Origin: Hoyosella levis
GTDB taxonomy: Bacteria > Actinomycetota > Actinomycetes > Mycobacteriales > Mycobacteriaceae
DNA: 64,000 bases
Reading direction: 5' to 3'
Assembly: GCF_026008515.1 (NCBI RefSeq)
Contig: NZ_BQYM01000006.1
Span: 62,001 to 126,000, forward strand
The notes beneath the pieces were generated by a model, which saw only the letters and a list, made by a program, of their open reading frames with translations, made no database searches and was not told the origin of the DNA. The position numbers were made by a program, and so were the translations under genes. Positions 17,028 through 26,378 of the stretch are shown here, piece after piece (within the stretch, counting starts at the first letter, position 1; every line of letters starts with the position of its first letter).

Positions 17028-17429
17028 ATGAGCAACCACGCGCCACGCGACCGCAAGGACATCACCAGCGGGGATCCAATCGCTTCGACACCCGAGGATG
17101 CACGAGAGAACGTCGAGGCCGAGCGGCTCGCCGCAGACGACAGCACTGTGCCCGGCGAGGAGCAACCTGCCGTGGGCAGCACAGCGGACGACGGCGAGTC
17201 CACCTCGCAGCCTCCGGAGAGCGACGAGGCCGCGGATGATTCGGAGAAGAACGAGGACGACGAGGGCGAGGATGAGAAATCATCCCTGGGCCAGCCCAGC
17301 GTGATGCCAGGCACCAATGGCGCCGTAGCGGGAACAGCGTTCGAGCATCTCGTCGACGATGACGAAAAGGCCAACCGCAATCCAGCCGTCGCCAAGCAGC
17401 TGGAGAGCAATAGCGGGGACGACCGCTAG
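17028..17429 (+). CDS. Acidic, disordered hypothetical protein
   Basis: 133 residues, very rich in Asp, Glu and Ser (for example ESDEAADDSEKNEDDEGEDE), without a signal peptide or membrane segment. A short more ordered stretch near the end reads GTAFEHLVDDDEKANRNPAVAKQLE. I do not recognise the family. The ATG at 17028 has AAGGAG 4 nt upstream; ATG at 17013 is an alternative. It converges on the CPA1 antiporter with 10 bp between the stops. Confidence 0.65.
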   Translation: MSNHAPRDRKDITSGDPIASTPEDARENVEAERLAADDSTVPGEEQPAVGSTADDGESTSQPPESDEAADDSEKNEDDEGEDEKSSLGQPSVMPGTNGAVAGTAFEHLVDDDEKANRNPAVAKQLESNSGDDR

Positions 17430-17439
17430 GCGCTCCCGC

Positions 17440-19428
17440 CTACTCCCCCGCTTGCTTTACCTCGGCTGATACGCGCTCTGCCGCCTCGTCGGCGACCTGT
17501 CGCGAGAGCACCCCGGAATCCGCCATGTGATGGAGTTCCTCGACGATGGCGATGAGGCTGAGGGCCTTGGCCTGCCGACGGCGCAGCACCCGCTCGTCGA
17601 GCGCGCTGCTGGTGCCCATGTCCTCGAGGGTCTCGCTGGCCCGCTGCTCCCAGTGGATGAAGAGATCATTGGCAGCGTCGACGTTAGCGACCTCGACGTT
17701 GGGGAGGGTCTTGAACAGCTCGAGCTCGTCTGCTGCCTTGTGCGCGGCGAGCCGGCGCGCGGAGATCTCGATGTAGCTCACCTCGTGCAGGTCCTCGCCG
17801 AGCGGGGGCGGTAGCTTGCCGAGGGACCAGCGATGCAGCCGCGCGTACCAGGGCAGGCGGGCACGGCGCGCATCGTCGATGCGCAGGCTTCCGCTGTCCA
17901 CCTCCTCGATCTCGTCGTCGATCTCCTGCATGAGGGTGCGGGTGGCAATGGGCGGGAGGAGGCCAGCATCACTGAGGCTCTGGTAGGTCTCGCGCTCGAT
18001 GTGCAGGCCACGCAGCATGAGCACGTTGACCTGTTCCTCCCCGCTGAGATCGGTGCGGTTGAGCTGGTCGCGGGCATCAGCCTCGGCGACATCGAGGTGG
18101 GCGGCGACGAGCTCATCGTGGAAGTTGAGGTCGTCGAGCTTGTCGCGGGCCGCGCGGACGCCGACCATGCGGCCGAGCGATTCGAGGTACTCGTCCGTGC
18201 GACTGGGCTTGTCGAGGCCGAGCGCGTGCACGACGAACGAGATCGTTGTGGCGTTGACCAGCAGCGTGGCAAGAACGACTCCACCGGTCATGGCGATGAA
18301 CTCGTCGCGCCATTCGAGCTCGCCGGGCAGCGATAGCGCGAGCGCGAGCGCGACCCCTCCCCGCAGCCCGCCCCAGACGACGACGGCGGAATTGCGGTTA
18401 CCGACCTTGGGGATCCGGGCGAGCCGCTCGAGTGTGATGACGACCGGGATGACTCCGAGGGGCCGGGAGATGAGCACCGCGGCGAGACCGATGAGGATCG
18501 CGAGGAGGTTCTCGCGGAGGACATCGAAGTCGAGAGCGATGCCGATGAAGAGGAATAGCAGCGCGTTGGCCATGTAGCCGAGCGATTCCCACAGCTCGCG
18601 GAGCAGGCCGCGGGCGGCGTGCTGGGCGCGGCTCTCGAGGAGGCCACCAACCGTGATGCCGGCGGCGACAGCGGCCATGACCCCGGACGCCTCAAGGATG
18701 GCCTCGGCGAAGACGAAGGAGCCATAGGCGACCGCGATGGACATGGCGGCCGCGGCAAGCCGATCAAGGAAGGGCAGCAGCATCACCGCGAGCGTGCCGA
18801 CGACGGCTCCGGTGAGGATTCCGCCGACCACGACGATGACGAAGTCAAACATCCCGGCGCCGACCGAGAGCGTGCCGGTGACCGCGGCGACGGCAAGGAT
18901 GTTGTAGAGCACGATGGCGACACCGTCATTGAGCAGGCTTTCCCCCTCGACGAGGGTGAGGAGCCGCTTGGGCACGCCGAGCTCGCGGAAGATCGCGACG
19001 ACGGCGACGGGGTCCGTGGCGGAGATGAGGACGCCGAAGAGCAGCGCCGCGAGGATGGGCGTGCCGAGCAGCGCGGTGAGGCTGAGGCCGACCACTGTCG
19101 CGGAGATGACGAGCGCGGCGGAGGCGAGCGCGCTGATAGCGAGCAGGTTTCGCATGAACTCGCGGGTGGAGAGGCCAAGCGCTGCCTCGAAGATGAGGAT
19201 CGGCAGGAACAGGTTGATGAGCAGTTCCTTGAACCCATCCCCGGAGAGGAAGTCGGCGACAACGAGGTCGGCGCCCATCTCGGTGGCGAGCAGCCCCGCG
19301 ACAGCGAGGACGATGGTGAGCTGGATATGCGCTCGCCGGGTGACGAGGCTGATCAATACGGCCGCGCCGAGGAGGAGGGAGACCTCGAGAAGCGCGGTGG
19401 GAAGTTTCTCGACCAGCTCGTTGGGCAT
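17440..19428 (-). CDS. CPA1-type sodium/proton antiporter
   Basis: 662 residues. About twelve membrane helices (10-405) with the CPA1 signatures FLPILIFEAALGL, the essential ATDPVAVVAIFRELG and LVEGESLLNDGVA, and WGGLRGGVALALAL. A long hydrophilic C-terminal half (about 410-662) is largely helical and probably regulatory. It exchanges sodium or potassium for protons in pH and salt homeostasis. No close operon partner; it stands between the acidic protein and a divergent MFS gene. Confidence 0.95.
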   Translation of the reverse strand: MPNELVEKLPTALLEVSLLLGAAVLISLVTRRAHIQLTIVLAVAGLLATEMGADLVVADFLSGDGFKELLINLFLPILIFEAALGLSTREFMRNLLAISALASAALVISATVVGLSLTALLGTPILAALLFGVLISATDPVAVVAIFRELGVPKRLLTLVEGESLLNDGVAIVLYNILAVAAVTGTLSVGAGMFDFVIVVVGGILTGAVVGTLAVMLLPFLDRLAAAAMSIAVAYGSFVFAEAILEASGVMAAVAAGITVGGLLESRAQHAARGLLRELWESLGYMANALLFLFIGIALDFDVLRENLLAILIGLAAVLISRPLGVIPVVITLERLARIPKVGNRNSAVVVWGGLRGGVALALALSLPGELEWRDEFIAMTGGVVLATLLVNATTISFVVHALGLDKPSRTDEYLESLGRMVGVRAARDKLDDLNFHDELVAAHLDVAEADARDQLNRTDLSGEEQVNVLMLRGLHIERETYQSLSDAGLLPPIATRTLMQEIDDEIEEVDSGSLRIDDARRARLPWYARLHRWSLGKLPPPLGEDLHEVSYIEISARRLAAHKAADELELFKTLPNVEVANVDAANDLFIHWEQRASETLEDMGTSSALDERVLRRRQAKALSLIAIVEELHHMADSGVLSRQVADEAAERVSAEVKQAGE

Positions 19429-19541
19429 GGGCCACCTCGGGATGCGCCGTAGTTGATCTAACGGTGCTCCTCAAGATCATCCGGTGTCAATACCGGATAT
19501 TCGGGGCGCGAGCCTATGGGGTTCGCCACATCGTATTTGCA

Positions 19542-19554
19542 TAGTCTAACTATC
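19542..19554. promoter_or_regulatory. Small palindrome in the nhaP-like/MFS divergent region
   Basis: ATAGT-CTA-ACTAT, 50 bp upstream of the MFS start, inside the only A/T-rich part of the intergenic region. Its shape fits a MarR- or TetR-type operator; no regulator gene is adjacent. Confidence 0.35.
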
Positions 19555-19603
19555 TATTTAAGCTGAGGGGCATAGCACCCCATCGCGCTTCCAGGAGCAG
19601 CCC

Positions 19604-20833
19604 ATGGCAACCACCACCGCACACGAGCACCCATCACTCTCCCAGGTCTTCCGCGCCCAGCCACTCCCCGTCTGGATCACCGCCTTCGCCGCCGTCATCG
19701 CGTTCATGGGCATCGGCCTCGTCGACCCCATCCTCACGTCGATCTCCGAGAGCCTTGGCGCCACCCCCGCGCAGACCACTCTCCTGTTCTCCTCCTACCT
19801 CGGTGTCCAGGTCATCGCCATGCTCCTCACCGGGGTAGCCGCCTACCGCTTCGGCCCCAAGCGCACCCTCGTCGCGGGGCTCGCCCTCATCGTGCTCGCC
19901 GCCGGGCTCTGCGCCGCGGCAAGCAGCATCGACCAGCTCGTTGCCCTCCGCGCCCTCTGGGGACTCGGCAACGCGCTCTTCATCGCTACAGCGCTGTCGA
20001 TCATCGTGGGTGCCGCGTCCGGTGGGCAGCAAGGCGCCATCCTGCTCTACGAGGCAGCGCTCGGCATCGGGCTCTCCGTCGGCCCGCTCGTCGGCGCTGT
20101 CCTCGGCTCCCTCTCCTGGCGCGGCCCCTTCGCCGGCACCGCCATTCTCATGGGCGCTGCACTGATCATGAGCGCGCTCCTCCTCCCCCGCGATCACGGC
20201 GAGCGGACCCCCATCCGGCTCCGCGACCCCCTGCTCGCCCTCCGGGACCGGGCCCTGCTCTCCACGTCCATCGGCGCGGCCCTCTACACCGCGGGATTCT
20301 TCACCGTGCTCGCCTGGGTGCCCTTCATCCTCCACCGCGGCCCCTTCTTCATCGGCGCCATCTTCTTCGCCTGGGGCATCGCCGTCGCCCTCAGTGGCGT
20401 CATCCTCGCCCCCCGCCTCGCGCACCGGTTCGGCGAGCGGCACACCACCATCGGTGTGGTCCTGGTCTATGCGCTGCTGCTGCTCACCATCGCCGTCGGC
20501 AGCACACCCGTGATCATCGCCGCGGTGGTCCTTTCCGGCCTCGCTTCCGGCGTGCTCAACACCCTGTTCACCGGAATCGCCATGAGCACGACCAGCTCCC
20601 CGCGCGCAGTCGCCAGCGCCGGGTACAACTTCTGCCGCTGGGCAGGCGGAGCGATCGCCGCCACCCTGGTCGGCCACATCGCGATCTGGACCGGCACCGA
20701 CCGGGCCCCCATGCTCGTCGCCGCCATCGCCTGCGTTGCCGCCGCCCTCGTTCTGGCATACCGGGAATCAGAAGTATGCGACCCCGATCCTCGGGAGGTG
20801 CCCGCGCTCGCCACAGTCGCCGGTGCCGACTAG
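19604..20833 (+). CDS. MFS transporter, drug efflux-like
   Basis: 409 residues with twelve hydrophobic segments. The first loop carries the MFS motif A region (YRFGPKRTLVAGLALIVLAAG) and the fifth helix the antiporter-type GIGLSVGPLVGAVLGSLSWRGPF. The latter is typical of proton-coupled efflux proteins, so drug or metabolite export is inferred. ATG with AGGAG 8 nt upstream. It may be followed by the LLM oxidoreductase as a two-gene unit (54 bp gap). Confidence 0.9.
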   Translation: MATTTAHEHPSLSQVFRAQPLPVWITAFAAVIAFMGIGLVDPILTSISESLGATPAQTTLLFSSYLGVQVIAMLLTGVAAYRFGPKRTLVAGLALIVLAAGLCAAASSIDQLVALRALWGLGNALFIATALSIIVGAASGGQQGAILLYEAALGIGLSVGPLVGAVLGSLSWRGPFAGTAILMGAALIMSALLLPRDHGERTPIRLRDPLLALRDRALLSTSIGAALYTAGFFTVLAWVPFILHRGPFFIGAIFFAWGIAVALSGVILAPRLAHRFGERHTTIGVVLVYALLLLTIAVGSTPVIIAAVVLSGLASGVLNTLFTGIAMSTTSSPRAVASAGYNFCRWAGGAIAATLVGHIAIWTGTDRAPMLVAAIACVAAALVLAYRESEVCDPDPREVPALATVAGAD

Positions 20834-20886
20834 GAAAAGCCGCCAGGGTGCTGCGCGATCGTGTGCCCGCTGCCACACTGGAAGCC

Positions 20887-21663
20887 ATGCAGCGACCGAT
20901 ACGTATTGGTGTGCAGATCCAGCCGCAGCACGCGCCCGATTACGCGCTCATCCGCGATGCCGTGGTGCGCGTCGAGGATGCCGGTGCCGACGTGGTGTTC
21001 AACTGGGACCACTTCTTCCCGCTCTACGGCGACCCCGATGGGCCGCACTTCGAATGCTGGACCATGCTGGCCGCCTGGGCCGAGCAGACCGAGTCGATCG
21101 AGTTCGGCGCTCTGGTGACGTGCAACAGCTACCGCAACCCCGAGCTGCTCGCCGACATGGCCCGCACCGTCGATCACATCTCGGACGGGCGCCTCATCCT
21201 CGGCATCGGCTCCGGCTGGTTCGAGCGCGACTACACCGAGTACGGATACGACTTCGGCACCAAGGGCTCCCGCCTCAACGATCTCGCGGCAAGCCTGCCC
21301 CGCATCGAGCAACGCTTTGCCCAGCTCAACCCCGCGCCGACCCGGAATATCCCCGTGCTGATCGGCGGCGGCGGAGTGCGCAAGACCCTCCGTCTCGTCG
21401 CCAAGCACGCAAGCATCTGGCACTCCTTCGGCGATGCCGAGACCTTCGCCCACAAGTCCGGCGTGCTCGCCGAGCACTGCGCCGATGTGGGCCGGGATCC
21501 CGCCGAGATCGAGCGCTCCATCCAGCTTCCCGAGGACATCAGCGACGCCCGCGAGTTCGTCGACGCCGGTGCCACGCTGTTCACCATTCCGGTCAACGGC
21601 CCCGATTTTGACCTCACGCCCGTGATCAAGGCGGTCGCCTGGCGGGACAGCATCAACGGGTAG
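20887..21663 (+). CDS. LLM-class F420-dependent oxidoreductase
   Basis: 258 residues. The TIM-barrel flavin/F420 fold shows VEDAGADVVFNWDHFFPLYGDPDGPHFECW, an LVTCNSYRNPELLADMARTVDHISDGRLILGIGSGW block and IPVLIGGGGVRKTLRLVAKHA, all standard for bacterial luciferase-like F420 enzymes of mycobacteria. Substrate unknown. ATG at 20887 with weak GGAAG; the frame is open upstream but there only overlaps the MFS gene. A REP-like palindrome follows the stop. Confidence 0.92.
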   Translation: MQRPIRIGVQIQPQHAPDYALIRDAVVRVEDAGADVVFNWDHFFPLYGDPDGPHFECWTMLAAWAEQTESIEFGALVTCNSYRNPELLADMARTVDHISDGRLILGIGSGWFERDYTEYGYDFGTKGSRLNDLAASLPRIEQRFAQLNPAPTRNIPVLIGGGGVRKTLRLVAKHASIWHSFGDAETFAHKSGVLAEHCADVGRDPAEIERSIQLPEDISDAREFVDAGATLFTIPVNGPDFDLTPVIKAVAWRDSING

Positions 21664-21686
21664 GTGCCCGACCAGAACCCGCGGCT

Positions 21687-21733
21687 GTGCAAGAAACGAC
21701 AGGTTCGAGCACGGGAGCTGTCGTTTTTCGCAC
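21687..21733. repeat. REP-like palindromic repeat, copy 1
   Basis: Imperfect stem: left arm GTGCAAGAAACGACAG, right arm CTGTCGTTTTTCGCAC (21718-21733), 14 of 16 positions paired, 15-nt loop. The right part is 21/23 identical to a second element at 28479-28535 and the loops have the same length. Both lie between convergent genes and may also act as bidirectional terminators. Confidence 0.75.
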
Positions 21734-21776
21734 TCTCGCGGCCCGGGGGGGCGGAGAACGCTCGAGCCCGAGGACG

Positions 21777-22562
21777 CTAGCGCTCCGCGCTGCCCTCCAG
21801 CAGGATCCTGCTGATCTCGCGGGGATCGTCGATCATCGGCACATGCCCGGCCCAGGGCAGCACGATCAGCCGTGCCTCGGGGAAGACCTTCCGTACGCCA
21901 GCCATCTCGTAGATCGGCAGCATGAGGTCTCCCCCGCCCCACTCCACGAGGATCGGGATGGAGGGATCAACGGGCGGGGTGATGGTCCAGTCCGCGCCCT
22001 GGATCGCGTCGATCATGGTGTTGGTCTTCAGTGATTCCAGGTCCCGCGCCGCTTCCAGCGGGTTGATGCGCCAGGGCCTGCCGAAGAAGACCCCGAGCGC
22101 GGCGCTGCGGACAAGGGGGTTGCGCAGCGCCGGGGCGCCGACTGGGCCGAGCGCGCGGGCAACGGCGCGCAGTCCGAGGAAAGTCCGCGTCGCGCGCTGC
22201 TGGTCGAGATCGTTGACGAAGAACCCGCCGGGCGAGAGCGCGGTGGCGGAGGCCACGGCACCGCGCGCGGCCAGTTCCAGCGACAGCCATCCGCCGAGGG
22301 AGTTGCCCGCCACATGGACCTTCTCGCCGTCTGGCGCGACCGAGGGCAGGAAGTCCTCCACCGCATCCGCGAGGGTCTGCAGGATGCGGTCCGAGGCGGG
22401 GAGCTGCGGCGAATCGCCATGGCTCGGCAGGTCCACGGTGACCACGCGGCGCTCCCGGGCAAGGCGGTCCACCACTGGCTTCCAGGCGTGCCGGTTGTGG
22501 ACGATTCCGTGCAGCAGCACCAGGGTGGGGCCGGAACCTGTGACGCGGTATGCGAGATCCAT
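21777..22562 (-). CDS. Alpha/beta-hydrolase
   Basis: 261 residues: GSGPTLVLLHGIVHNRHAWKPVV (oxyanion HG), VDLPSHGDS, the nucleophile elbow GNSLGG (serine near 97), a cap domain and the catalytic histidine in WAGHVPMID, with acid near WGGGD. A soluble esterase/lipase or C-C hydrolase; substrate unknown. Start chosen as ATG at 22562 (MDLAYRVTGSG), where homology begins; the open frame reaches 22652 without family resemblance. It follows the ABC importer genes on the same strand by 13 bp and may belong to that operon. Confidence 0.9.
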   Translation of the reverse strand: MDLAYRVTGSGPTLVLLHGIVHNRHAWKPVVDRLARERRVVTVDLPSHGDSPQLPASDRILQTLADAVEDFLPSVAPDGEKVHVAGNSLGGWLSLELAARGAVASATALSPGGFFVNDLDQQRATRTFLGLRAVARALGPVGAPALRNPLVRSAALGVFFGRPWRINPLEAARDLESLKTNTMIDAIQGADWTITPPVDPSIPILVEWGGGDLMLPIYEMAGVRKVFPEARLIVLPWAGHVPMIDDPREISRILLEGSAER

Positions 22563-22575
22563 TTCTCGATTATCC

Positions 22576-22794
22576 CTATGTCCTGCTAGCACTCGACGCT
22601 GGGTCCGCGTGGCGCTGCCATTTCCGGTAGGTGATGAGGAACAGGGTGGCACAGACGAGGAGTACCAGGGACGGTCCGAGGCCGGTCTCGCCCTGGATGA
22701 TCCCCGCGATAGCGCCCAGCAGGGCGATGGCTGTGAAGAATCCAGTGAAGCCGAGCAGGATCTCGAGGCGCTGGCGCAGGGCGACGGGATGCAT
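22576..22794 (-). CDS. Small two-helix membrane protein in the sugar ABC operon
   Basis: 72 residues with two hydrophobic segments (about 11-33 and 41-55) and a basic C-terminus. Its ATG overlaps the sugB-like stop (TGATG), so it is translationally coupled to the permease. It resembles, by place and shape, the small membrane protein genes near the mycobacterial trehalose importer, but I cannot assign a family. Confidence 0.7.
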   Translation of the reverse strand: MHPVALRQRLEILLGFTGFFTAIALLGAIAGIIQGETGLGPSLVLLVCATLFLITYRKWQRHADPASSASRT

Positions 22795-23678
22795 CAGCTC
22801 TTGACTCCGCCCGAGGTGAGGCCGGAGACGATGCGCCGCTGGAAGATGAGCACCATGATGACGAGCGGGATGGTCACGAGGGTGCCGGCCGCCATGATCG
22901 CGGCATAGGGCTGCACGAAGGGATCGTCGCCTCCGAAGCGCGCGATCGCCACGGTGACAGGCTCGGTGGAGCGGTTGGAGAGCAGGCTGGCGAGGAGGAA
23001 CTCGTTCCAGGTGATGATGAACGCGAGGATCGCCGAGGTGAACAAGGCAGGCGCGGCGAGCGGCAGGATGACGATGCGGAACGCTTGCGCTCGGGTGGCT
23101 CCGTCAACACGCGCTGCTTCCTCGAGCTCCCACGGCAGGTCACCGAAGAACGAGGTAAGGGTGTAGACGGTGAGGGGCAGCACGAAGGAGATGTTGGGGA
23201 TGACCAGCGCCTGGTAGGTACCAATCCACTGGATGTCGGTGAAGAGCTGGAACAGCGGTGTCACCAGGGAGACCACGGGGAACATGGAGGCGCCGAGAAT
23301 GACGCCCGTAACGATGTACTTCCCTCGGAATTCGAGCCGCGCCAGCGCGTAGGCGGTGAAGATGCCCAGTCCCAGCGCGATGAGCGTGGTCGCGGTGCCA
23401 ATGATGAGGCTGTTGATGATCGCGCTGAGGAAGTCGTTGCCGCCCCTCGTCGAGAGCGCGTTGCGGAAGTTCTCGAGGGTGACGTGGGAGGGCCACGGCG
23501 TGGTGCTGAAGGTGAAGCGGAGGTCGCGGAAGGCGGTGACCATCATCCAATAGAACGGCGCGAGGCCCCATACGAGGATGAAGGCGACTCCGATGTAGGT
23601 GCGCAGGGCCTGTGATCGGCGGCGGCGGGTAGCCGTGGTTCGGGAGGACATGTCGGCCTGGCTGGTGCGTGGCATCAT
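22794..23678 (-). CDS. sugB: Sugar ABC transporter permease, SugB-like
   Basis: About 294 residues with six membrane segments. The EAA loop ELEEAARVDGATRAQAFRIVILPLAAPAL (split in the usual way) binds the ATPase. Family: MalG/SugB-type CUT1 permease. The ATG at 23678 overlaps the stop of the upstream permease (ATGA), with AAGGGGGC before it; a second ATG follows at once. With the LpqY-like lipoprotein and SugA-like partner it should import a disaccharide, trehalose by analogy to LpqY-SugABC. No ATPase gene is adjacent. Confidence 0.92.
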   Translation of the reverse strand: MMPRTSQADMSSRTTATRRRRSQALRTYIGVAFILVWGLAPFYWMMVTAFRDLRFTFSTTPWPSHVTLENFRNALSTRGGNDFLSAIINSLIIGTATTLIALGLGIFTAYALARLEFRGKYIVTGVILGASMFPVVSLVTPLFQLFTDIQWIGTYQALVIPNISFVLPLTVYTLTSFFGDLPWELEEAARVDGATRAQAFRIVILPLAAPALFTSAILAFIITWNEFLLASLLSNRSTEPVTVAIARFGGDDPFVQPYAAIMAAGTLVTIPLVIMVLIFQRRIVSGLTSGGVKS

Positions 23679-24712
23679 GCCCCCTTCCGCTGGGTTTCCT
23701 GAGTGCGGATTGCATTGGCGCCGAGCCATTTCACCATGATGAACGCGACCGCGAAGATCATGAGGAAGACCAGGGTGGATAGCGCTGAGGCACTGTTGAA
23801 GCTGCCTTGCCGGATATCGGCCACCACCAGGATGGATACGGTGGTCGTCGGCGAGGCACCACCGGCACCATGAAGGATGGCGGGCAGGTCGTACATGCGC
23901 AGGACGTCGAGGGTGCGGAAGAGCACCGCGACCATGAGGGCGGGCTTGACCAGCGGCAGCGTGATCTGGGTGAAGCGTTGCCAGGTGTTGGCGCCGTCCA
24001 CCTTCGCGGCCTCGTAGACGTCCTTCGGGATCATTTGCAGGCCGGCAAGGATGAGCAGCGCCACGAAGGGGGTGGTCTTCCACACGTCGGCGATGATGAC
24101 GGCGAAGCGGGCTGGCCACTCCTCGGTGAGCCAGCCGATGCGGCGGCCCAGGATCTGGTTAGCGATGCCCTGGTCGGCAAAGATGAAGAACCAGAGCTTC
24201 GCGGTGACCGCAGTGGGGATGGCCCATGGGATGAGCACGCTGGCCCGGAGCAAGGATCGGCCGGCGAAGGTCCGAGCCATGATGATGGCCATCCAGAAGC
24301 CCAGCACCACCTCGATCGTCACTGTGACGACGGCGAAGAAGAAGGTGATGCCGACCGATTCCCAGAAGTTGGAGCAGAGGGTTCCGGGCGGGCACGCGAT
24401 CGTCTCGCCAAGGGAGTTGGTCGTCTGCTGCAGGATCCACTTCGTGTAATGCGCGAACCCCGCGAATCCACCATCGACGAAGCGTCCGGTCTCCTGGTCG
24501 AAGCCCTGGTCAGACTGGAAGGACAGATAGACAGCCCGGATCACGGGATAGGCGATGACAACCGCCAGGATCACCATGGTGGGGGCGATCAGGTATACCG
24601 GTCGCCAGTCCCGCTTCTTCCGTGCCGGTGACACCGGAGCAGGCTTGCTGCGTCGCGTGTCATCCAGCACGGGGCCGGGAACACTGTCCCCGGCCCCTGC
24701 TGATCGAGCCAA
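23675..24712 (-). CDS. sugA: Sugar ABC transporter permease, SugA-like
   Basis: 345 residues with six membrane segments and the EAA motif MIPKDVYEAAKVDGANTWQRF. It is the MalF/SugA-type partner; a large extracytoplasmic loop after the first helix contains two cysteines (IACPPGTLC) that could form a disulfide. Start is TTG at 24712, supported by AAGGAG 8 nt upstream and no better codon nearby. It lies 26 bp after the binding-protein gene and overlaps sugB by 4 nt. Confidence 0.92.
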   Translation of the reverse strand: MARSAGAGDSVPGPVLDDTRRSKPAPVSPARKKRDWRPVYLIAPTMVILAVVIAYPVIRAVYLSFQSDQGFDQETGRFVDGGFAGFAHYTKWILQQTTNSLGETIACPPGTLCSNFWESVGITFFFAVVTVTIEVVLGFWMAIIMARTFAGRSLLRASVLIPWAIPTAVTAKLWFFIFADQGIANQILGRRIGWLTEEWPARFAVIIADVWKTTPFVALLILAGLQMIPKDVYEAAKVDGANTWQRFTQITLPLVKPALMVAVLFRTLDVLRMYDLPAILHGAGGASPTTTVSILVVADIRQGSFNSASALSTLVFLMIFAVAFIMVKWLGANAIRTQETQRKGA

Positions 24713-24738
24713 TCCCGTGTCTCCTTGAGCGTCGGGGG

Positions 24739-25998
24739 TCAGCGACCCGCGGCGTCGATGGCGGCCTGCATGTTCGTGATCGCCTCGTCGACGGTCGCAT
24801 CACCGTTGATCGCGGCGTAGGCGTTGTCGCGCACTGCCTTCGAGATCGCCTCGTAGAACGGCGTCACCGGGCGCGGCTTGGCGTTCTCGAGCGATTGCTT
24901 CAGCACCGGCAGGTACGGGTACTCCTCGGCGAGCTCGGAATCATCGTAGATGGAAGCGAGCACGGGCGGGAACGCGGCCTCCATGAACTGCCGCTGGCTC
25001 TCCTCGTTCTGGATGTAGGCGATGAAGTCACGCGCGGTGGCCTTGTTCTCGGAGAACACGTTGATGGCGTTGTTGTAGCCGCCGAGCGTCGAGGTACCGA
25101 TGCCGTCCTCGCCGGGCAGCGGCGCGATGCCGAAGTTATCAGCGACCGCAGAATCCTCGGCAGCAGCGTTGGCATACATGTAGGGCCAGTTGCGGGCGTA
25201 CATGGCGTCGCCGTCGACGAAGGTGAGGTTGGTCTCTTCCTCGGTGAAGCCGGTGGCGCGCTTGGGGATCACGCCGTTGTTGAACGCGTCGACGAGGGTC
25301 TGCAGGGCCGCGCGCACCTCGGGGGTGTCCACGGCCGGGGTCTGGCCATCGTCGCCGACGATATCGCCACCGAAGGCGTTGATCGCCTCGGAAACGTTGA
25401 CGGTGAGACCCTCGTAGTTGCTGAACTGGCCCACGTAGCAGTCGATGCCGGCATCGAACGCGGCGCCGCAGGAGTCGGACAGCTCGGCCCACGTCGTGGG
25501 GGCCTCATCGACGAGGTCGGTGCGGTAGTACAGCAGCGCGCCGTTGGTGTTCTGCGGGCCGGCGTAGAGGGTGTCGCGGTAGGTGGCGCTCTCCACGGTG
25601 GCGGGCAGCAGTCCGGAGGTGTCGAGCTCGAGCTCGTCCTCGAGCGGCTGGGCCCAGCCGTTGGCGGCGAACTCAGCGGTCCACACCACATCGAGGGCCA
25701 TCACGTCGTACTGGCCGTCCTGCGCCTGGAGGCTCTGGACGAGCGCGTTGCGCTGGTCGTCCGCGGAGCCGGGCAGCTCGGCGAAGGTTACTTCCTGGTC
25801 CGGGTTCTCGGCGTTCCAGCGCTCGATGACCTCAAGGACCACGGCGGCGTCGTTCTTGCCCATCGCGAAGGTGATGGGGCCACGCCCGTCGAGGTTCTGC
25901 TCCGCGGCCTGGTCCGCGCTCTGTGGATTGGAGCAACCGGTCAGCATCAATGCTCCGGCCGCTGCGGCGGCAAGTAGCGCGCGCGGGATGTAGGACAT
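24739..25998 (-). CDS. lpqY: LpqY/ThuE-like sugar-binding lipoprotein
   Basis: 419 residues. Signal peptide with lipobox LMLTGC, lipidated Cys at 22. The mature part is a CUT1 substrate-binding protein: the stretch DVMALDVVWTAEFAANGWA is almost the same as in mycobacterial LpqY, the trehalose receptor. Trehalose recycling from mycolate metabolism is the inferred role; maltose or maltodextrins are alternatives. ATG with GGAG 6 nt upstream. First gene of lpqY-sugA-sugB-small membrane protein. Confidence 0.9.
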   Translation of the reverse strand: MSYIPRALLAAAAAGALMLTGCSNPQSADQAAEQNLDGRGPITFAMGKNDAAVVLEVIERWNAENPDQEVTFAELPGSADDQRNALVQSLQAQDGQYDVMALDVVWTAEFAANGWAQPLEDELELDTSGLLPATVESATYRDTLYAGPQNTNGALLYYRTDLVDEAPTTWAELSDSCGAAFDAGIDCYVGQFSNYEGLTVNVSEAINAFGGDIVGDDGQTPAVDTPEVRAALQTLVDAFNNGVIPKRATGFTEEETNLTFVDGDAMYARNWPYMYANAAAEDSAVADNFGIAPLPGEDGIGTSTLGGYNNAINVFSENKATARDFIAYIQNEESQRQFMEAAFPPVLASIYDDSELAEEYPYLPVLKQSLENAKPRPVTPFYEAISKAVRDNAYAAINGDATVDEAITNMQAAIDAAGR

Positions 25999-26378
25999 CT
26001 ACCACTCCAGTTCTGCGACGCCCGATCAGCGGGGCGTGTTCCGTCACGTTCGTGTTGCTGGTGCCCACCGTCCACGGGGACCAGCACCGTCGGGAACAGT
26101 GTGCCTGTTCCGTGCGCGCAAACCTGGCATTTCGATCTCGAATCGGCGTCGATGCCGGTTGCGATTGCGACACGCGCCCCGTTCGCGACATAGGCCCGAA
26201 TCGTCCTTGCACGCGTTCTGCCTGCTGTTCCAGAGTGTTCAGCTTGCTTCCAGCGATGCTTTGCCAGCGTTAGCCGAGCGTTCACCCTCCCCGTGCCTGG
26301 TGCTCACCTCGCGTCTCTAGCGTCCCCGAGGAGCAGCCCTCAGGAACGTCACGCCAGCCCCCGCCCCCAAGGAGACCC
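25999..26378. promoter_or_regulatory. Divergent lpqY/phoX-like intergenic region with palindrome
   Basis: No gene seen in 380 bp. GGAACAG-TGTGC-CTGTTCC (26093-26111) is a perfect 7+5+7 palindrome about 95 bp upstream of lpqY, and a looser repeat (GCTGGTGCCC against GGGGACCAGC) lies at 26057-26085. Either could be the operator for the sugar importer; no regulator gene is adjacent. Confidence 0.45.
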
